DNA of 64,000 nucleotides, taken from positions 1-64,000 of the forward strand of contig NZ_NHSJ01000121.1 in the NCBI RefSeq assembly GCF_002937075.1, given 5' to 3'. The notes beneath the pieces are model-generated. The model did not search any database and was not told the origin of the DNA. It worked only from the letters and a program-made list of their open reading frames with translations. Source of the DNA: Rhodoblastus sphagnicola (GTDB taxonomy: Bacteria > Pseudomonadota > Alphaproteobacteria > Rhizobiales > Beijerinckiaceae). Within the stretch, counting starts at the first letter, position 1. Every line of letters starts with the position of its first letter. This document shows positions 37,582-46,570 of the stretch, one piece after another. A program made the position numbers and the translations under genes.

Positions 37582-38754
37582 TCAGGCGGCGAGATCGGCC
37601 ACCACGGCGTCGAGCACCGGAAAGCCTTCCGACGTCACGCGGATGCGGCCGTGGCGGGTATATTCCACCATGCCGTGGGCGATGAGATCGGCGACGCGCG
37701 AGGCCTCGAAACGCTTGCCGGTGAGGGTCTGGAAGCGCGCGGGATCGATGCCCTCCGTCAGGCGCAGGCCCATCAACAAAAATTCGTCGCCCTGCGCCTC
37801 GGTCGAGAGGTTTTCGTCCTCGACCAGCCCATTGCCCTCGGTTTCGACCACGGTAAGCCACATTTCCGGATGCGGCTCGGTCGCCTGCGCCCTTCTTCCT
37901 CCGCGCGCGCCGATGATGCGGCCGTGGGCGCCGGGACCGACGCCGGCATATTCGCCATAGCGCCAGTAGATCAGATTGTGGCGGCTCTCGCAGCCGGGCC
38001 GGGCGTGATTGGAGATTTCATAGGCGGGCATGCCCGCCTTTTCCATCAGTTCCTGCGTGACATCCCACAGGGCGCGGCCGACATCCGCCTTGGGCATTTT
38101 CAGCTTGCCGGCGTCGAACAGCCGCTCGAACATCGTATCCGGCTCAATGGTAAGTTGGTAAAGCGAAAGATGTTCAGGGGCGCGTGCGAGCGCTTCGGTC
38201 AGCTCCGCCGCCCAGGCCCGCGGCGTTTGGCCGGGCCGGGCGTAAATCAGGTCGAACGAGGCGCGCGAAAAGGTCGATGTGGCCACGTCGAGCGCGCGCA
38301 TGGCCTCTTCGACGCTGTGCATGCGCCCGAGCATTTTCAGGTCGGCGTCGTTGAGCGCCTGTACGCCCAGAGAGACGCGATTGACGCCCGCCGCGCGATA
38401 GCCGGCGAAACGCGTCGCCTCGACGCTGGTCGGGTTGGCCTCCAGCGTGATTTCCGCCTGGGGATCGAGCTTCCAGTTCTTGCCGATCGCCTCGATGATC
38501 CGCGCCACCGTTTGGGGCGACATCAGCGAGGGCGTGCCGCCGCCGAAAAAAATCGAGCGGACCACGCGGCCGGGCGTGAGCGCGGCGCGGTGCTTCAGTT
38601 CGGTGAGAATGGCGCTGAGATAGCGGTCTTCTTCATAGGACCCGCGCCGCACATGGCTGTTGAAGTCGCAATAGGGGCATTTGGCCAGACAGAAGGGCCA
38701 ATGGACGTAAACGCCGAAGCCGGGATCCTGCGGTTTGGGTGCGATTGAAGCCAT
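37582..38754 (-). CDS. hemW: Radical SAM heme chaperone HemW
   Basis: HemW (390 aa) carries heme to target proteins and was earlier annotated as an oxygen-independent coproporphyrinogen oxidase. The cluster motif is YVHWPFCLAKCPYCDFNSH (CxxxCxxC), followed by FFGGGTPSLM. The rest is a HemN-like barrel with a C-terminal DNA-binding-like domain. The Cys arrangement matches HemW rather than true HemN. It stands alone. Confidence 0.9.
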   Translation of the reverse strand: MASIAPKPQDPGFGVYVHWPFCLAKCPYCDFNSHVRRGSYEEDRYLSAILTELKHRAALTPGRVVRSIFFGGGTPSLMSPQTVARIIEAIGKNWKLDPQAEITLEANPTSVEATRFAGYRAAGVNRVSLGVQALNDADLKMLGRMHSVEEAMRALDVATSTFSRASFDLIYARPGQTPRAWAAELTEALARAPEHLSLYQLTIEPDTMFERLFDAGKLKMPKADVGRALWDVTQELMEKAGMPAYEISNHARPGCESRHNLIYWRYGEYAGVGPGAHGRIIGARGGRRAQATEPHPEMWLTVVETEGNGLVEDENLSTEAQGDEFLLMGLRLTEGIDPARFQTLTGKRFEASRVADLIAHGMVEYTRHGRIRVTSEGFPVLDAVVADLAA

Positions 38755-38833
38755 GAGTCCTTATGCCATGCCGCGCCGCTGTGGTCACGCGGAGGCTTTA
38801 CGGATTGTTCACCTTCCTTGCGCGGAGGTTAAC

Positions 38834-38856
38834 GGCGCCGGGGAAAGACCGGCGCC
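38834..38856. terminator. Hairpin after the aminotransferase gene
   Basis: An 8-bp perfect G+C stem (38834-38841 with 38849-38856) and a 7-base loop lie just past the stop of the leftward aminotransferase gene. The T run is weak on that strand, so termination is tentative. Confidence 0.45.
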
Positions 38857-38867
38857 GGCTTTTCGCG

Positions 38868-40067
38868 TCACGCCTCCTGCATCACCTTGGCGATGGATTC
38901 GGCGACATAATCAATATTCTTCTCGTTCAGCGCCGCGACGCAGATGCGGCCGGAATCAAGCGCATAAACGGCGTATTTCTCGCGCAGGAGAATCGCCTGC
39001 GGTTTGGTCAGTCGCGAATAGGAGAACATGCCGTTCTGCCGCACAATGTAAGAAAAATCGCGGTCGGGCGCGCGCTCCGCGAGCTTGTCGGCGAGCAGCC
39101 GCCGCATCTTCTTGATGCGGACGCGCATGGCGCCAAGCTCCTCGTCCCATTGCCTGCGCAGGGCGGGGTCGGCGAGCACGGCGGCGGCGGCGGCGGCGCC
39201 GTGGCTGGGAGGCGAGGAATAGGTGATGCGGGCGATGCGCTTGATCTGGCTGAGCACGCGGGCGCGCTCCTGCGCGCTCGCCGTCAGCACGCTCAGCGCG
39301 CCGACGCGCTCGCCGTAAAGCGACAGCGATTTCGAGAAGGAGAAGGACACGAACATCGGGCCGCCGTCGGAGGCGAACAGGCGCACCGAAAAGGCGTCGG
39401 TCTCAAGGCCTTCCGCAAACCCCATATAGGCGGTGTCAAGGAAGGGGGTCAGATTTCTCGCACGCACGACCCGCGCGATTTGACGCCATTGGTCCTGCGA
39501 CAGGTCGAGGCCGGTCGGATTGTGGCAGCAGGCATGCAGCAGCACCACGTCGCCGGCGGGGATGATTTCCAGCGTCGCGAGCAGGCCGGCGAAATCCAGT
39601 TCGCCGTCGGCGCCGTAATAGGGGTAGGTTTCGACGGTGAAACCTGCGGCCGAGAACAGCGCGCGATGGTTCTCCCAACTCGGATCGCTGATCCAGACCC
39701 TGGCGTTCGGCGTCACCACCTTGACCATTTCCGCGCCCAGCTTGAGCGCGCCCGTGCCGCCCAGCGCCTGGACGGTGACGACCTTGGCGAGGTCGCAGGA
39801 GTCGGCGAAGACCAGTTGCGCCACGACGGCGTTGTAGTGGGCGTAGCCGTCGATCGGCACATAGGTGTGCGGGCCGGCCTTGGCGAGCATGGCCTCTTCG
39901 GCCTGCTTGACGCAGGCGAGCAGCGGCACCTTGCCGTTCTCGTCCTGGTAGACGCCGACACCGAGATTGACGCGATGGGGTGTCTTGTCGGCGACATAGG
40001 CCTCGGTGAGGCCGAGGATCGGGTCGCGAGGCAGTTCTTCGACTTGAGCGAACAGGGCGTTGGTCAT
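38868..40067 (-). CDS. Class I aromatic/aspartate aminotransferase (TyrB/AspC type)
   Basis: PLP-dependent aminotransferase (399 aa) for aspartate and/or aromatic amino acids. Typical fold-type I features are present: VNLGVGVYQDENGKVPLL, ISDPSWENH, the region HACCHNPTGLDLS, and the PLP-lysine in VSFSFSKSLSLYGERVG. This N-terminus and size fit the gammaproteobacterial-like TyrB/AspC branch. Substrate preference between aspartate and tyrosine cannot be assigned. Confidence 0.92.
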   Translation of the reverse strand: MTNALFAQVEELPRDPILGLTEAYVADKTPHRVNLGVGVYQDENGKVPLLACVKQAEEAMLAKAGPHTYVPIDGYAHYNAVVAQLVFADSCDLAKVVTVQALGGTGALKLGAEMVKVVTPNARVWISDPSWENHRALFSAAGFTVETYPYYGADGELDFAGLLATLEIIPAGDVVLLHACCHNPTGLDLSQDQWRQIARVVRARNLTPFLDTAYMGFAEGLETDAFSVRLFASDGGPMFVSFSFSKSLSLYGERVGALSVLTASAQERARVLSQIKRIARITYSSPPSHGAAAAAAVLADPALRRQWDEELGAMRVRIKKMRRLLADKLAERAPDRDFSYIVRQNGMFSYSRLTKPQAILLREKYAVYALDSGRICVAALNEKNIDYVAESIAKVMQEA

Positions 40068-40362
40068 GGCTCTCTCGAAATAAGGCTGTTTGCCGCTTGT
40101 TAGCGCAAAGCGCGCGAAAAGTCAGACGCAAATTCTAAAATTGCCGGCCAAGGAACTCTCGACGGCGATCCGACGTTACCAAATTGTAATAGGGAGGAAA
40201 GCGCCTCGCCCTCTTTCGGCCATGGTTCCCGGTCCCTATATGTTCCGTTCGAAAGCCGGTTGCGCCTCTCCCAAGGGAACGGTGTATACCGGTTTGGAAA
40301 CAGCCGGCTGTTGCGGCTGGTTCGGACGCGCCGCGAACGGGCGTCCGCGTTTGGAGGGTTAG

Positions 40363-41271
40363 ATGGCTGCTGCGCTCCCTGTTCTTGCCGGCGACTCCGG
40401 CCTGTCGCGTTACCTTGATGAAATCCGTCGGTTCCCGATGTTGGAGCCGCAGGAGGAATATGTCCTCGCAAAACGGTGGCGCGAACATTCCGACGGCCCG
40501 GCCGCGCACCGGCTGGTGACCTCGCATCTGCGTCTCGTCGCCAAGATCGCCATGGGCTATCGCGGCTACGGCCTGCCGATCGGCGAAGTCATCTCCGAAG
40601 GCAATATTGGCCTGATGCAGGCCGTCAAGCGGTTCGAGCCGGAGAAGGGTTTTCGCTTGGCCACCTATGCTATGTGGTGGATCCGCGCGTCAATTCAAGA
40701 ATATATCTTGCGGTCGTGGAGCCTGGTCAAAATGGGCACCACCGCGAACCAGAAGAAGCTGTTCTTCAACCTGCGCAAGGCCAAGAGCCAGATCTCGGCT
40801 TTGGACGAAGGCGACCTCAAGCCGCACCAAGTGGACACCATCGCCACGAAGCTCGGCGTCAGCAAGCAGGAAGTGGTTGAGATGAACCGCCGGCTCGGCG
40901 GCGACGCCTCGCTCAACTCGCCGCTGCGCGAGGACGGCGACGGCGAATGGCAGGACTGGCTGGTCGATGATTCCGCGAGCCAGGAGAGCCTGCTCGCCGA
41001 GGCCGAGGAAAGCGACAACCGCCGCGCCGCGCTGTCTCAGGCGCTCAACGTGCTTAACGAACGCGAAAGGCGGATTTTCGAGGCGCGTCGCTTGAGCGAC
41101 GAGCCCATTACGCTGGAAGATCTCTCGACGGAGTTCGGGATTTCCCGAGAGCGCGTGCGCCAGATCGAGGTGCGCGCCTTCGAGAAAGTGCAGCAGGCCG
41201 TGCGCGAGAGCGTCGCGCGCGTCGAAGCGGCGCCGCGGCGTCCGCTCCTGACGGCCGCCGCGCGCGCCTGA
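40363..41271 (+). CDS. rpoH: RNA polymerase heat-shock sigma factor RpoH
   Basis: Sigma-32 (302 aa). Region 2 is visible in SEGNIGLMQAVKRFEPEKGFRLATYAMWWIRASIQEY. The RpoH box is QKKLFFNLRKAK, and region 4 is LSTEFGISRERVRQIEVRAFEKVQ. The ATG has ggaggg five bases upstream. An intrinsic terminator follows. A 295-base gap upstream must hold the promoter; I cannot assign a specific sigma site there. Confidence 0.97.
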   Translation: MAAALPVLAGDSGLSRYLDEIRRFPMLEPQEEYVLAKRWREHSDGPAAHRLVTSHLRLVAKIAMGYRGYGLPIGEVISEGNIGLMQAVKRFEPEKGFRLATYAMWWIRASIQEYILRSWSLVKMGTTANQKKLFFNLRKAKSQISALDEGDLKPHQVDTIATKLGVSKQEVVEMNRRLGGDASLNSPLREDGDGEWQDWLVDDSASQESLLAEAEESDNRRAALSQALNVLNERERRIFEARRLSDEPITLEDLSTEFGISRERVRQIEVRAFEKVQQAVRESVARVEAAPRRPLLTAAARA

Positions 41272-41281
41272 ACCTCTTCCG

Positions 41282-41312
41282 CCAAGACGGGCCGCCACCA
41301 AGACGGGCCGCC
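41282..41312. repeat. 15-bp direct repeat after rpoH
   Basis: The sequence ccaagacgggccgcc occurs at 41282-41296 and 41298-41312, next to one another in the space before the rpoH terminator. It looks like a small local duplication. Confidence 0.85.
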
Positions 41313-41334
41313 GCGTTTCCGCGCGGCGGCTTTT
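41307..41334 (+). terminator. Intrinsic terminator after rpoH
   Basis: A 9-bp stem (41307-41315 with 41322-41330) with a 6-base loop is followed by TTTTATTT. It lies at the end of the convergent hypothetical membrane protein gene. Confidence 0.88.
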
Positions 41335-42454
41335 ATTTGCCGTTCCACTCCGCGAGAACGTCGGAGAAGACTTTCCGTCCGCCGGCGCCTTTCTCCATGG
41401 TGATCTTGGCGATCGAGCCATTGGCAAGACTTAGCTGGATGTCCATCCAGTTCGGCGCGTCGAGGAGCGCGCGATTCTGTTCGGCGCTCGTCTGGTTGAG
41501 GCCGGCCAGAAAGGCGTTGGCTGCGATCTGGACCGGCAAGCCTTGCAGCGCCACGCCCTTTGGCGCCTCGTCGGCGCGCATTTCCGGCATGCCGATCGCG
41601 TTGATGGCGCCAATCGGCGAGCCATCCCCTGGAATGAACCGCACATTGATCGTATGCGAGAAGGACAGCGACGGATCGAAATTCTTCTCGATCACCAGCG
41701 TGGTCTTGAGCTTGGCGTCGGGAATGTCGACGTCGGCGTGAATGGCGCTGACCAATTGCTGATTGGGTCCGCGATTGGTGGAATCCCGGCGCCAGACCAC
41801 GGTTCCGACATAGGTCTTCACGCCGCCGGGTTCGGACGGGTCGCGTGTGAGCACGGCGGCGCGATAGGCGATCGGCAAGGTTGGCCCGGCGTTCGGTTCG
41901 GGTTGCGCGACGTTTTCCCCGCCGACGCGCTGGCCTATCTTGGCGCCGGACTCCGGGTTCGCGTTCTCGGTTGGCGGCGCAAGTTTGGCGAGGTCTTCCG
42001 GACGATCGCGCAACTTCCACGCCGCGAAGCCGACCAGCGCGCCGACGCCGGCGAGAGCGCCGAGAATGATGACCAGGCGTCGCAGTCCGCCGCTTTCCTG
42101 CTTGACCGGCCTGGGCGCGGCCGGACGCAGATTGTCCCGCGTCGAAGCCTCGTCGCGGCTCGGTTCACCCTCGGGGGCTTCGTCGCCGGGATAGGCGTCG
42201 GCGGGCGACGGCGCTTCTTCCGCGCGCGCTTTCGCGATGGCGGCCACGGCGAATTCGCTCTCAAGCCGTGCGACGGCTTCGTCGAGCGCCTGGGCCTCGC
42301 GGTCGATTGCGCCCTGGGGGGGCGGCGGCTGCATGGCGTGGAGCTGCCCGAGCAAAGCCTTTTTCGCTCGATCGTAAATGGCCTTGCGCGTTTCCGGCGT
42401 GGAGTTCGGCAGTGCGGCGACCGCCCGCGCCAACAGGGGGTAGTAGTCAGCCAT
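41333..42454 (-). CDS. Single-pass membrane protein of unknown function
   Basis: Protein of 373 aa. Residues 1-120 are cytosolic, Pro/Glu/Ala-rich and partly helical. One hydrophobic segment lies at about 127-145 (LRRLVIILGALAGVGALVGFAAWKL). A periplasmic domain of about 200 residues follows (from about 190, with VVWRRDSTNRG and WMDIQLSLANG). I do not know the family name. It is 3 bases from the purA stop, so it is probably co-transcribed with purA, but has no evident link to purine synthesis. Confidence 0.75.
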   Translation of the reverse strand: MADYYPLLARAVAALPNSTPETRKAIYDRAKKALLGQLHAMQPPPPQGAIDREAQALDEAVARLESEFAVAAIAKARAEEAPSPADAYPGDEAPEGEPSRDEASTRDNLRPAAPRPVKQESGGLRRLVIILGALAGVGALVGFAAWKLRDRPEDLAKLAPPTENANPESGAKIGQRVGGENVAQPEPNAGPTLPIAYRAAVLTRDPSEPGGVKTYVGTVVWRRDSTNRGPNQQLVSAIHADVDIPDAKLKTTLVIEKNFDPSLSFSHTINVRFIPGDGSPIGAINAIGMPEMRADEAPKGVALQGLPVQIAANAFLAGLNQTSAEQNRALLDAPNWMDIQLSLANGSIAKITMEKGAGGRKVFSDVLAEWNGK

Positions 42455-42457
42455 GTA

Positions 42458-43753
<1,296 letters not shown>

Positions 43754-44200
43754 CGAACCCAACTTCCATCAACTGCGCGGCGCTGGCGCGGAAACCTCGC
43801 GCCGCTGTCAAATCCGGCGTGGCTTCCTCCCGGCTGACGAGCCTTGGAGAGAAAGCGCCGGACGCCCAGCCTCGTCGGGGCGGAACTCCTGATGCGACCG
43901 AGGCTTTTTCACGGTCAAGCCGTAGCGGATCGGATCGCTTTAGTAAAGCATTTCCCTGCGTGACGCACTGAGCGGTGTGCCGAAACAAAACAACTTGCGG
44001 GGATTATAATGAAAAAATGCGGTTAAAGGTTAGGGTTAAGAGCTGTTTAAGTAATTGCTGGCAACACTTGCGGTCGTCAAAGCCATGTCGGCGTCCAGGG
44101 CTGATGAGGATTGACGGCGACTTCGGCGCCCGCGTCGCCAGTTTTCGTTGTGTTAACCGCATGGTCCGTCGCGGCTGTGCCCCGAAGAAGGAAATTCGCC
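43754..44200. other. 447-base intergenic region between purA and the first porin-like gene
   Basis: No convincing gene is seen. The stretch is less G+C-rich than its surroundings. It contains a perfect CtrA-type box (44036-44050), further TTAA half-sites around 44023 and 44155, and a TATAAT at 44005-44010 without an obvious correctly spaced -35. It must hold the promoters of both flanking genes. Confidence 0.6.
44036..44050. promoter_or_regulatory. CtrA-type box upstream of the first porin-like gene
   Basis: TTAAgagctgtTTAA is a perfect TTAA-N7-TTAA, 151 bases before the start codon. An extra TTAA half-site sits about 10 bases upstream. Confidence 0.65.
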
Positions 44201-45082
44201 ATGGGCCGCTTCAAAGCCCTTACTCTCGCGAGTGTGCTTGCACTCGGCGCGGCTCAGGCGGCCCAGGCCGCCGACCTCCTGCCTCCCCCGCCTCCGCTCG
44301 AAGAGCCGTCACTGCGTGGCGCGGTGATCGACGAACCGAGCGGCTTCTACCTCCGCGGCGACATCGGGGTCGGCATCAACGACGTCTCCAGCCGGAGTTC
44401 GACTTTCGCGGATCCGGCGACCATGTCTTCGCTCAACGCCTGGTATGGGTCTTCCGAGGCGAGCGCCAGCTATCTGCTCGGCATCGGCGGGGGCTACAAG
44501 GTCAACAACTGGTTCCGTGTGGACGCGACGGGTGAATATCGCGGCAACGCGCTCTACAAATCGAAGAACTACTACACCCAGGCCAATTCGCCGGCCTGCG
44601 TCGGCTTGCCGAGCGGAACGTGCGGCGACAAATATTCGGGATCGGTGAACATTGGTCTTTTCCTGCTCAACGCCTATCTGGACGCGGGAACCTGGTACGG
44701 CGTCACCCCCTACATCGGCGCGGGCGTCGGCGCGGCCGCCTGGTCGATGGGCAATGTGACGGACCAGAGCATGCAGGTTCAGGTCGCGGGAAACCAAGAC
44801 CCGATCGGATCGGGCGTCAGCGATGCGACCTCCGGCGTGAATCTGGCTTGGGCTCTGATGGGCGGCTTATCCTGGGACGTCGCCGAGAACGTGAAAATCG
44901 ATCTTGGCTATCGCTATGTAGACATGGGTCGGATCAACACCGGCACAATTCTCTGCAACGCGACGTGCTGGTACGAACGGCAGCACTTCGATCTCGCCTC
45001 CAGCGACGTGCGTCTTGGCTTGCGCTGGATGGCGGCGGCGGCCCCGGCGTTCGAGCCCCTGCCGGTTCGCGCCAAATATTGA
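44201..45082 (+). CDS. Outer-membrane beta-barrel protein (Omp25/RopB-like)
   Basis: Protein of 293 aa with a clear Sec signal peptide (MGRFKALTLASVLALG..., cleaved at about AQA-AD near residue 25). The mature part is an eight-stranded barrel of the Omp25/RopB type common in Hyphomicrobiales, shown by alternating aromatic strands (FYLRGDIGVGIN, LLGIGGGYKVNNWFRVD, IDLGYRYVDMG). It also ends with a beta strand. The start at 44201 has aagga 8 bases upstream, and longer frames lack signal-peptide logic. A CtrA-type box lies upstream and a terminator follows. It is paralogous to the next gene. Confidence 0.88.
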   Translation: MGRFKALTLASVLALGAAQAAQAADLLPPPPPLEEPSLRGAVIDEPSGFYLRGDIGVGINDVSSRSSTFADPATMSSLNAWYGSSEASASYLLGIGGGYKVNNWFRVDATGEYRGNALYKSKNYYTQANSPACVGLPSGTCGDKYSGSVNIGLFLLNAYLDAGTWYGVTPYIGAGVGAAAWSMGNVTDQSMQVQVAGNQDPIGSGVSDATSGVNLAWALMGGLSWDVAENVKIDLGYRYVDMGRINTGTILCNATCWYERQHFDLASSDVRLGLRWMAAAAPAFEPLPVRAKY

Positions 45083-45105
45083 TCGGCGCCTTCAACGGCA
45101 AACTC

Positions 45106-45133
45106 AAAGGCGGGGGCGGAAGCTTCCGCCTTT
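45106..45133 (+). terminator. Intrinsic terminator after the first porin-like gene
   Basis: A G+C-rich palindrome (core 45115-45130, alternative stem 45106-45113 with 45126-45133) runs into TTTTGCTTT, 24 bases after the stop. Confidence 0.8.
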
Positions 45134-45205
45134 TGCTTTAGGGCGTTGCACTTCCTTCCGCAGAGGAAATTAAATACGAAAACGTCTTTCAGCAAAGCAT
45201 TAAGG

Positions 45206-45222
45206 TTAAGTCGACATTAACC
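45206..45222. promoter_or_regulatory. CtrA-type box upstream of the second porin-like gene
   Basis: TTAAgtcgacaTTAACC is a perfect TTAA-N7-TTAAC. A third TTAA begins at 45200. The site is about 60 bases before the start codon, a suitable distance for promoter control. Confidence 0.7.
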
Positions 45223-45280
45223 CTCCCTGTTCATTCTGCATTCAACTTGAACGAGACGTGGAAGACCGAAGAGGTTCGTT

Positions 45281-46189
45281 ATGCGGAGAGTCACGAAGGC
45301 GGCGGCGGTCGCTACGGTTGTGCTGGCCGGCGGCGTTGCGCAAGCCCTGGCTGCCGACATGAGCCTGCCGCCCATGTACGAGCCCGAATCCCAGCCCATG
45401 GTCGAGTTCGGCTCCGGTTGGTACCTGCGCGGCGACCTCGGCTATTCCAGCATTTCCCTGCCGATGGGCTCGCCGCCCGGCAGCGTGTCAGGTTCGTCAG
45501 CGCCGTCTTCGGCGGCGAGTTTCTTGAGTAATCGCACTGTCCACGATGGCGTGCTCTCGTCGTCTGTCGGCGTCGGCTACCAGTTCAATCAATGGTTCCG
45601 CGCGGATGCAACCTTTGACTGGCGCGAGAGCAATACAGTCAAGGTCAATAGCTATGGCTTGAACTGTGCGCTCGACGAAAATATTTATGACTCCGCCACC
45701 GGAACAACCACGGCCCGCCTGACCAACAACGGCTCCTGCTATAAGACTGACAGCACAACAATCAAGACTTGGACCGGCTTGGTGAACGTCTACGGCGATC
45801 TGGGCACATGGTGGAGCGTGACTCCGTACGTCGGTGGCGGCATTGGCTTGACGAACATCCGCGCCAAGGCCGACGAAGACTGGTACTGGGCATATGGCGG
45901 GGCTTATGGCGGCGCCGGCCACAACCTCTACAAGTCCACCGCCGCAGGCGTCGCGGTCCATTATGGCTATGCGGGGGATGTCGGCCCGTCGCAGGTGCGC
46001 ACCAATTTCTCCTTCGCGCTGATGGCCGGCCTCGCCTACGATATCGCGCCACATCTGAAACTCGACGTGGGCTATCGTTATCTCAACATGGGCTCGCTCA
46101 GCGTCATCAACGCGTCTGGCAACACGGTGCGCAAGACCCTCGATGCGCAGGAAGTGCGCGCCGGCCTGCGTTGGACCCCAGACCTTTGA
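45281..46189 (+). CDS. Outer-membrane beta-barrel protein (Omp25/RopB-like)
   Basis: Protein of 302 aa with a signal peptide (MRRVTKAAAVATVVLAGG..., cut at about ALA-AD near residue 25). The barrel pattern is the same as in the preceding gene: GWYLRGDLGYSS, VGVGYQFNQWFRADATFD, LKLDVGYRYLNMGSL and LRWTPDL. Four Cys residues lie in surface-loop regions (NCALDEN, GSCYKTD and similar), an unusual feature that may allow a loop disulfide. It is an independent unit with its own CtrA-type box. Confidence 0.88.
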   Translation: MRRVTKAAAVATVVLAGGVAQALAADMSLPPMYEPESQPMVEFGSGWYLRGDLGYSSISLPMGSPPGSVSGSSAPSSAASFLSNRTVHDGVLSSSVGVGYQFNQWFRADATFDWRESNTVKVNSYGLNCALDENIYDSATGTTTARLTNNGSCYKTDSTTIKTWTGLVNVYGDLGTWWSVTPYVGGGIGLTNIRAKADEDWYWAYGGAYGGAGHNLYKSTAAGVAVHYGYAGDVGPSQVRTNFSFALMAGLAYDIAPHLKLDVGYRYLNMGSLSVINASGNTVRKTLDAQEVRAGLRWTPDL

Positions 46190-46196
46190 AGCGTTT

Positions 46197-46225
46197 TCAC
46201 GCGAAACGGATGCCGGTTCGCGTGA
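46197..46225. repeat. Extragenic palindrome after the second porin-like gene
   Basis: tcacgcgaa (46197-46205) pairs with ttcgcgtga (46217-46225), with an 11-base spacer. No T run follows, so a repeat element or weak terminator is more likely than a strong terminator. Confidence 0.65.
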
Positions 46226-46291
46226 TGAAAATAAGTTAAAATAGAAACCTATAGCCTCGATCCGGTTCAATCGGATCGGGGCTGTAAAATT

Positions 46292-46555
46292 TCAGGTCTC
46301 GTCGTCGCCCGACGCGCGGTCTTCCGCATCGGCGCATCGCGCGCCGATCGCGGCGGCGAGCCTCCCTTCGAGGGAAGCGCCGCGCTCGCTGTAACTCAAG
46401 GACGCCACGGCGGCGTTGAGCGCCGATTCGCGGCGGCGAAAGGCCGAGACTTCCATCGATCCAGGCGCCGGCACGCGGGCGTCGTCCCAGCCGAACGAAT
46501 CGAACCAGGCGAAATCCTCGGCTGTCAGTCCTGCCTCGCGCAGACGTTCGCGCAT
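46292..46555 (-). CDS. Small conserved-looking protein downstream of the PdhS-like kinase
   Basis: Protein of 87 aa, acidic at the C-terminus. It begins MRERLREAGLTAEDFAWFDSFGWDD. I do not know a family. It has a good ribosome site (gggag about 8 bases upstream) and starts 15 bases after the kinase stop, so it is probably made from the same transcript. A role as a kinase partner or regulator is only inferred from position. Confidence 0.6.
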   Translation of the reverse strand: MRERLREAGLTAEDFAWFDSFGWDDARVPAPGSMEVSAFRRRESALNAAVASLSYSERGASLEGRLAAAIGARCADAEDRASGDDET

Positions 46556-46570
46556 GTCCCGTCTCCCGGT

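Noticed and set aside
40090-40362. 90-codon frame ending just before rpoH
   Set aside because: It has no family resemblance or ribosome site and lies where the rpoH promoter region must be.
44005-44010. Perfect TATAAT as a sigma-70 -10 site
   Set aside because: No -35 box is found at 16-18 bases, so it is mentioned only as part of the intergenic region.
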